Shown: positions 7,851-12,150 of the stretch, piece after piece | Position numbering within the stretch: the first letter of the stretch is position 1 | Layout: each line of letters begins with the position of its first letter | Source of the DNA: Endotrypanum monterogeii | Taxonomy: Eukaryota; Euglenozoa; Kinetoplastea; Trypanosomatida; Trypanosomatidae | Assembly: GCA_000333855.2 (NCBI GenBank) | Contig: CM007326.1 | Coordinates: 136,010-148,159, forward strand | Length of the DNA stretch: 12,150 bases | Direction: 5' to 3' | The notes under the pieces: generated by a model | Told to the model about the DNA's origin: nothing | Databases searched by the model: none | The model's input: only the letters and a program-made list of their open reading frames with translations | Made by a program: the position numbers and the translations under genes

Positions 7851-8046
7851 TGTGCACGTGTGCGTGTATTCGAGGTGCATCTCTCTTTTTTAATTTTGTC
7901 CCTCCTTCGGTTGTCTCGCTTCCACCGGGACCTGTCGCTGGCCCCTCCCCCCATTCCTTCCTCTGTCCGGGTAGAAGGTGTATGTGAATATTTTTGATTG
8001 CGTGCTCGACACTTCACATCGAAGAAATTACGCTCTCACACATTTC

Positions 8047-8088
8047 ACTTTTTTTTTCCCTGCACTACTGACACATACGCACACACAG
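8047..8088 (+). promoter_or_regulatory. Predicted spliced-leader trans-splice acceptor of gene 3
   Basis: A pyrimidine tract at 8047-8061 (CTTTTTTTTTTCCCT) is followed by 26 nt without any AG, up to the CACAG whose AG is at 8087-8088. If it is used, the 5'UTR before the ATG at 8102 is only 13 nt, unusually short. An acceptor further upstream is possible, but the region before it contains an ATG at 7981 in another frame. Confidence 0.6.
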
Positions 8089-8101
8089 GACTGTCTCTGG
8101 G

Positions 8102-11100
8102 ATGCTACAGGAGGGTCAACCCATGTTCGATCCCCCACTTGGGGGGGATGATATGAACAGAGCTGCGCGCGCTTCCACGGATAACGGTATTTACCAGAGT
8201 CAGTGCAGCACACCAGCTGGTCAGCAGCAGCGCATGCTGTGCCACAGCATAGGGAAACACGGTTCCTACATTGCGACAGTTCGCTGCACCAGCGCACTAC
8301 CGGTGCCGCAGGGCGGCTCTGGTTCTCAGCTACTCTCCCCTAACCCAGTTCCTTCGCCAGCGGTTGCAAGGAGCACTCCCCCGATTGAGCTGCCCTTTGC
8401 ATTGGTTGCTGGTGCTTCTAACCTTGGCGCAGTTGGCGTGAATGACCCCCAAAACGCTTTTCTCCATCAACTTCTGTTAGAGGATCCCGTGCTGACTCCT
8501 GCTGGCGAGGACTTTGTGCACGAGATACTGGCCATGAACACCTTGGCGATGGAGCAGTGCCATGCAACGCTTGCTGCAGGCGACTCTGCCGTTGGTGTGG
8601 GTGCGCTCACCGCCAGCTCCACCCCCAATACGGAGGTGGTGTCTGAGGAGCCCATCAAGTTATTGAGTGAAGCTTACATGCGAGTAGATACTTACACGCA
8701 GGATCTTCCGTCTGCGTTGCTTGATCAGCTGAAGGCCACCACACTCAACAATATGGGCATCGTAGAATGCAACCGTGGCCAGCCTCGGCAGGCGCTCAGT
8801 CACTTCGAGGCCGCTCGCCAGTTAGAGGAGAACAACGGCATCACTTCCCCTTCCATTGCCCTCAACACATGTGCTGCGTACAACACATTGCGCATGTACG
8901 ACAAGGCAACGGCAGCTGCGGTGGAGGCAATTGAGATGCTGCGCTCGTTGGAGCTGCAGCGGCAACGTTTTCGCCAACTCACAGCTGTTGCCACTGCTTC
9001 CGTCGACAGAGGCGGCGGCGACGACACGATGCGTGGCCCCAAAGGAAAAGATAAGGCAATGACAGACCTGTTGCTAGAGGCTGCTGCGGCACCAAAGATT
9101 TCAGATTCGCAGAATGAGGCACTGTGGGGTGCGGCATGGAACAACCTGGCGATCGCACAGATCAACACAGCTCGTGGCTCCAAGGACACGAGCGAGTACA
9201 CAAATGCGCTGTGCCTCTTCCAAAACGCTATGAGAGCAACACAGGAGTTGCTGGGAGCGCAACATCCCATGTCGAAGGCCGTCGTCGAGACATTCCGCTC
9301 GGTTCGGCGAGCCTTCCGTACTCGTGGGGCCTTTAAGCAACACCGCTCGCTGCTGCGTGCACCGCTGCCGCCAGTGGACCCTCGAGAACAAGAATTGGAG
9401 GAGTCGCAGCTGGCGGCGTTACCGGGTCGTACCCGTCACAGCACCCTGCGGCAGCAGAGGCAGCGGCTGACCATCACTTTTCGGGGCGAGGTGACTGGGG
9501 GGCAAAAGCTGGTGGAGCGACTCGACAGCACACCATACCCCGGTGCGGTCGACCAGCCATACCAGAGACCCTCGCGCATGGGAGACTCAAGCAGCGGTCG
9601 TGACAGCACTACCGCTGCGGCGGGTAGTTACAACCGCGGCCGCTCCGAAAGCAGCAAGCAGCGCAGGTTGCACGACGTTTCGGCGCAGCTTCTGAGTACC
9701 ATGCCGCTGAGTGAAACACTATTCCAGGCAACCGCCCTTTACGGGAATCCGCACCCACTGATGTATTCTTCCCCACTGTCAAGCCAGTACATGGATTACG
9801 CCACAATGTCGTCCTCGGGGAGCGCTCGTATGGCGCCCCACCTAAACGAGGACTCTCTCTCCGCCGAAAGGGGCCGCCAAACCCGTGACCGCGCCCCACA
9901 TCGTCAACATCAGCAACATCGCCAACATGCTGGCACGTTTGACTCCAAAACAGAATACACAACACCATCGAATTCGCAGCGCCGGAGGTCTGGACGTGCA
10001 GTGGGTGTGGAGAGGAGTAGAGGGAAACACAGAAGGATAATCCCTCCAGGAAGCGACTTCTATCACACGGCACCGCTTCCCGGGTCATCGCGTGGATACG
10101 CAGAGGGTTATGCGCCAAATGCAGCTGTAGCACCCTATCCACCACAGTCGTCTCGTTCACAAATGTCCCAGGTGCTCCCCCCCATCGACAGCAACACCTA
10201 CGCTGGCGGTGGCGGTGGCGGCCATGGTCCTCGTGGTGGCGGTGGTGGTGGCGGCCATAGTCTTTACGGTAGTGGCGGTGGTGGTGGCGGCCATGGTCTT
10301 CCTGCTGGCGGTGGCGGCCATAGTCTTTACGGTAGTGGCGGTGGTGGTGGCGGCCATGGTCTTCCTGCTGGCGGTGGCGGCCATAGTCTTTACGGTAGTG
10401 GCGGTGGTGGTGGCGGCCATGGTCTTCCTGCTGGCGGTGGTGGCCATAGTCTTTACGGTGCTGGCGGTGGCGGTGGTGGCCATAGTCTTTACGGTAGTGG
10501 CGGTGGTGGTGGTAGCCATGGTCTTCCTGCTGGCGGTGGCGGCCATGGTCTTTACGGTGCTGGCGGTGGCGGTGGCGGCCATGGTCCTCGTGGTGGAGCT
10601 GGCGGCGGTCGTGCTGCTGCTGCTGCTACCGGCGCCCCCACCGGCGATGCGCCCCACGGGTTTAGTCAAGTCCCGGCGGCGGCTGGGGGTTTTGGGCCTG
10701 GGGGGTACGCGACGGACAGCGTCAGCGCACCGAGCAGGGGCGCGGCGAATTCAGGTCTCACGCGTCGCCCGAATGAGCCTTCACCGCAAAGGGTCCCATC
10801 GGCACCGTATGGGTCGTTACTTACTTCCCCAGTGTCCGTCGACAGCGGCACTGCTGCCATCTCGAATATTCCTCAATCGAAGATGCTGCTGCTGGCTACC
10901 CCACCAACCGGCGCAGGCTCCAAAGTGACGTACTATCCCCTTGGGATACCACCAGAGGCGGTATCCAAGTCTTCTGCGCCACACGAAGAAAATGCCGCGT
11001 CGCAGGCACAGCCTTCCACCGCGCCAGACTCTGGTGAGTCGAGTGCAGGCACCCATGAGCTGTTCCGTGGCATGTGGGTGACCACCGATCCACACTATGT

Positions 11101-11290
11101 ACATCGTGGGCGGCGTGTGTTTGGTCGACCGGCATACTACCCCATCGAGACGACGCTGGACGTGACTGAGGAAGGTGTAAGCGGCATCGGTGGCGTTGCG
11201 TTGAAACCATCGGACTCCGTGCCCGGCGCTGTGCTGCCGACTCTGACGTACGACAGCAGCGATGATGATAACACCGGCAATAGAGAATAA
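8102..11290 (+). CDS. TPR-domain protein with Gly/His/Tyr-rich tandem repeat (1062 aa)
   Basis: I recognise no named gene. The first ATG after an in-frame TGA at 8069-8071 is at 8102; Met8 and Met18 are alternative starts. The stop is TAA. Residues 1-110 are low complexity, and about 117-160 and 184-210 look helical. TPR-like repeats: about 211-244 (G219, A231, F235, A238), 250-283 (Y260, A269, A273, A276) and 341-382 (A350, A369, F373, A376, with about seven extra residues in the hairpin loop). The last ends LLGAQHP, as in kinesin-light-chain-type TPRs. Residues 420-700 are disordered and rich in Ser, Arg and Gln, with a Gln/His run at 600-609. Residues 701-837 form the glycine repeat. The C-terminus (about 985-1050) regains mixed composition with several aromatics, and the tail is acidic (DSSDDD). 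No signal peptide or membrane segment. It is probably a cytoplasmic scaffold or adaptor; partners are unknown. Confidence 0.9.
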   Translation: MLQEGQPMFDPPLGGDDMNRAARASTDNGIYQSQCSTPAGQQQRMLCHSIGKHGSYIATVRCTSALPVPQGGSGSQLLSPNPVPSPAVARSTPPIELPFALVAGASNLGAVGVNDPQNAFLHQLLLEDPVLTPAGEDFVHEILAMNTLAMEQCHATLAAGDSAVGVGALTASSTPNTEVVSEEPIKLLSEAYMRVDTYTQDLPSALLDQLKATTLNNMGIVECNRGQPRQALSHFEAARQLEENNGITSPSIALNTCAAYNTLRMYDKATAAAVEAIEMLRSLELQRQRFRQLTAVATASVDRGGGDDTMRGPKGKDKAMTDLLLEAAAAPKISDSQNEALWGAAWNNLAIAQINTARGSKDTSEYTNALCLFQNAMRATQELLGAQHPMSKAVVETFRSVRRAFRTRGAFKQHRSLLRAPLPPVDPREQELEESQLAALPGRTRHSTLRQQRQRLTITFRGEVTGGQKLVERLDSTPYPGAVDQPYQRPSRMGDSSSGRDSTTAAAGSYNRGRSESSKQRRLHDVSAQLLSTMPLSETLFQATALYGNPHPLMYSSPLSSQYMDYATMSSSGSARMAPHLNEDSLSAERGRQTRDRAPHRQHQQHRQHAGTFDSKTEYTTPSNSQRRRSGRAVGVERSRGKHRRIIPPGSDFYHTAPLPGSSRGYAEGYAPNAAVAPYPPQSSRSQMSQVLPPIDSNTYAGGGGGGHGPRGGGGGGGHSLYGSGGGGGGHGLPAGGGGHSLYGSGGGGGGHGLPAGGGGHSLYGSGGGGGGHGLPAGGGGHSLYGAGGGGGGHSLYGSGGGGGSHGLPAGGGGHGLYGAGGGGGGHGPRGGAGGGRAAAAATGAPTGDAPHGFSQVPAAAGGFGPGGYATDSVSAPSRGAANSGLTRRPNEPSPQRVPSAPYGSLLTSPVSVDSGTAAISNIPQSKMLLLATPPTGAGSKVTYYPLGIPPEAVSKSSAPHEENAASQAQPSTAPDSGESSAGTHELFRGMWVTTDPHYVHRGRRVFGRPAYYPIETTLDVTEEGVSGIGGVALKPSDSVPGAVLPTLTYDSSDDDNTGNRE
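8732..9277 (+). other. TPR region of gene 3 (residues about 211-392)
   Basis: Three helix-turn-helix repeats match the TPR positions 8, 11, 20, 24 and 27, with Ala or Gly at the small positions. A charged insert (about 300-335, rich in Gly, Asp and Lys) separates repeats 2 and 3. TPRs are protein-binding modules, so this is the likely interaction surface of the protein. Confidence 0.7.
10202..10612 (+). repeat. 63-bp tandem repeat encoding a 21-residue Gly/His/Tyr unit
   Basis: Three near-identical 63-bp units lie head to tail at 10268-10330, 10331-10393 and 10394-10456. They are followed by a 36-bp shortened unit (10457-10492), a fourth diverged unit (10493-10555) and a tail to 10612. A diverged leading unit (10205-10267) carries HGPR in place of HGLP. 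Each unit encodes G(S/A), a run of Gly, HGLPA, four Gly, HSLY. Glycine in the core uses only GGT and GGC codons. All unit lengths are multiples of three, so the frame is kept. The near identity of units 1-3 indicates recent duplication. Confidence 0.95.
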
Positions 11291-11935
11291 GACATCGGCT
11301 GCTGAGGCGGTGCGTATGACGTGCTGTGTCCGCCTGCCACCTCAGGGAGGTTCTCCGTCATGAAGGTCGTGGCTGCACACGCTGGAGACGGCGTCGTGGA
11401 TGACCAAGTGGGCACACACAAATACATACACACACGTGTGTTGCGTGGTATTGCATTCCGTTTCTTCGTTGGCCTTGCGCGCGTGCGTGTGTCTATGAAT
11501 CGCCATTCTTCTAGATCTCCGCTTGCGTGCGTGCATGCTCGTATATATGTATTTATATCGATCTATACATATGTGTGTGTCCGTGCGTTTGTGTACCTGA
11601 TGTACTGTAGATGTTTACACTGGCTGGTGTTCATCATTGGTGTCATGGGAGGGAGGGGGGGGTGGAGGAGCAGGGCTTTCGCTGCACGTGTGGGTATCGT
11701 CCTCCCTGCCCCGCCTCCTTCCTCTTTTTCGCTTTTTCTTGTCGCAGCTTTTCTCGTATGTTATGTTGCTCTTCATGTTTATGTATCTGCTGTGCTGTGG
11801 TTCACAGCCATCGAATGAATCCGCACACACCAGGCAATCTCCTTTCCTCCTTGGGCGTGTATGTGTGCTTGTGCCTCTGTGTGTCTGTGCGTGTGATGGA
11901 TACTGATGAAGGATGAGAAAAGTATTATGTACATC

Positions 11936-11976
11936 TTTTTTTTTTTTTTCTGTTCATGTCTTGTGCGTGTGCCAAG
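11936..11976 (+). promoter_or_regulatory. Possible spliced-leader acceptor for a gene beyond the window
   Basis: T14 at 11936-11949 followed by a T-rich stretch, with the first AG at 11975-11976 (CCAAG). The CT tract at 12020-12040, with its next AG at 12095-12096, is a second candidate. The downstream start codon lies outside the window, so the assignment is tentative. Confidence 0.35.
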
Positions 11977-12018
11977 GGCTTGTCGCAAACGTCACTTCAT
12001 GGACTGTTCTCTTCAGCC

Positions 12019-12019
<1 letters not shown>

Positions 12020-12077
<58 letters not shown>
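12020..12077. repeat. Compound (CT)n(AT)n microsatellite
   Basis: About ten CT units (12020-12040) pass directly into about eighteen AT units (12041-12077). This is the longest simple repeat in the window. Confidence 0.95.
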
Positions 12078-12078
<1 letters not shown>

Positions 12079-12095
12079 GCGACGCGTACACACTA

Positions 12096-12150
12096 GTGGT
12101 AGTAGTAGTAGTACGTCGACCGTACCTAACGTAAACGTACGTACGTACGT
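12096..12150. repeat. Short GTA/TAG run and (ACGT)4 at the window edge
   Basis: TAG units at about 12099-12112 are followed by ACGT-rich DNA ending in (ACGT)4 at 12135-12150, cut by the window edge. ACGT is self-complementary, so the run is palindromic. Confidence 0.8.

Larger units (their letters stand above)
6953..8101 (+). other. Intergenic spacer between gene 2 and gene 3
   Basis: This is the 3'UTR of gene 2 plus the 5' signals of gene 3. It contains a T-run at 7083-7094, (GT)16 at 7311-7343, a stretch of ordinary-looking sequence without simple repeats at about 7344-7641, CA repeats at 7642-7666, a TTTC tract at 7826-7850 and the acceptor tract before 8088. No open frame here has protein-like composition on either strand. 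Confidence 0.75.
11291..12150 (+). other. 3' spacer after gene 3
   Basis: Presumed 3'UTR of gene 3, then 5' signals of an unseen next gene. It contains CA- and TG-rich patches (about 11412-11438, 11571-11580 and 11857-11893), T14 at 11936-11949, a CT tract at 12020-12040, an AT run at 12041-12077 and short TAG and ACGT repeats at the right edge. Frames open between 11321 and 11916 are repeat-driven and not convincing genes. Confidence 0.75.

Noticed and set aside
10157..10669. 170-codon antisense Thr/Ala/Met repeat frame
   Set aside because: Reverse-strand image of the 63-bp glycine repeat. It starts and ends with the repeat and has no independent support.
11321..11818. 165-codon sense frame after gene 3
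   Set aside because: Rich in Val, Cys, Tyr and Phe from TG- and TA-rich DNA, with no acceptor tract before its start. More likely 3'UTR.

Overview
The window looks like nuclear DNA of a trypanosomatid protist, most likely Leishmania or a close relative (Leptomonas, Endotrypanum, Porcisia). The signs are three long intronless genes on one strand, separated by 1.1-1.9 kb of low-complexity DNA full of (CA)n, (GT)n, (TA)n, (TTTC)n and poly-T. Each gene is preceded by a polypyrimidine tract and a usable AG (the trans-splicing signal), and there are no bacterial-type promoters or ribosome binding sites. The TA-rich spacers and moderately GC-biased codons would fit the Viannia lineage, but that is a guess.

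Layout: 1-1889 spacer (probably the 3'UTR of a gene to the left, then the 5' signals of gene 1); 1890-3545 gene 1, a Ser/Pro-rich, mostly disordered protein with one Trp-containing helical segment; 3546-4870 spacer; 4871-6952 gene 2, a kinesin-like protein whose motor fold is recognisable but whose nucleotide-binding motifs are all degraded (a candidate pseudokinesin) followed by a coiled coil; 6953-8101 spacer; 8102-11290 gene 3, a TPR protein with a Gly/His/Tyr-rich tandem repeat encoded by 63-bp units; 11291-12150 spacer with the likely 5' signals of a further gene beyond the window.

The genes would be co-transcribed left to right in one polycistronic unit and matured by spliced-leader addition and polyadenylation. 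In this lineage, adjacency does not imply shared function. Still, a degenerate kinesin with a coiled coil next to a TPR protein with kinesin-light-chain-like features is worth noting. No RNA gene, mobile element or CRISPR array could be supported.
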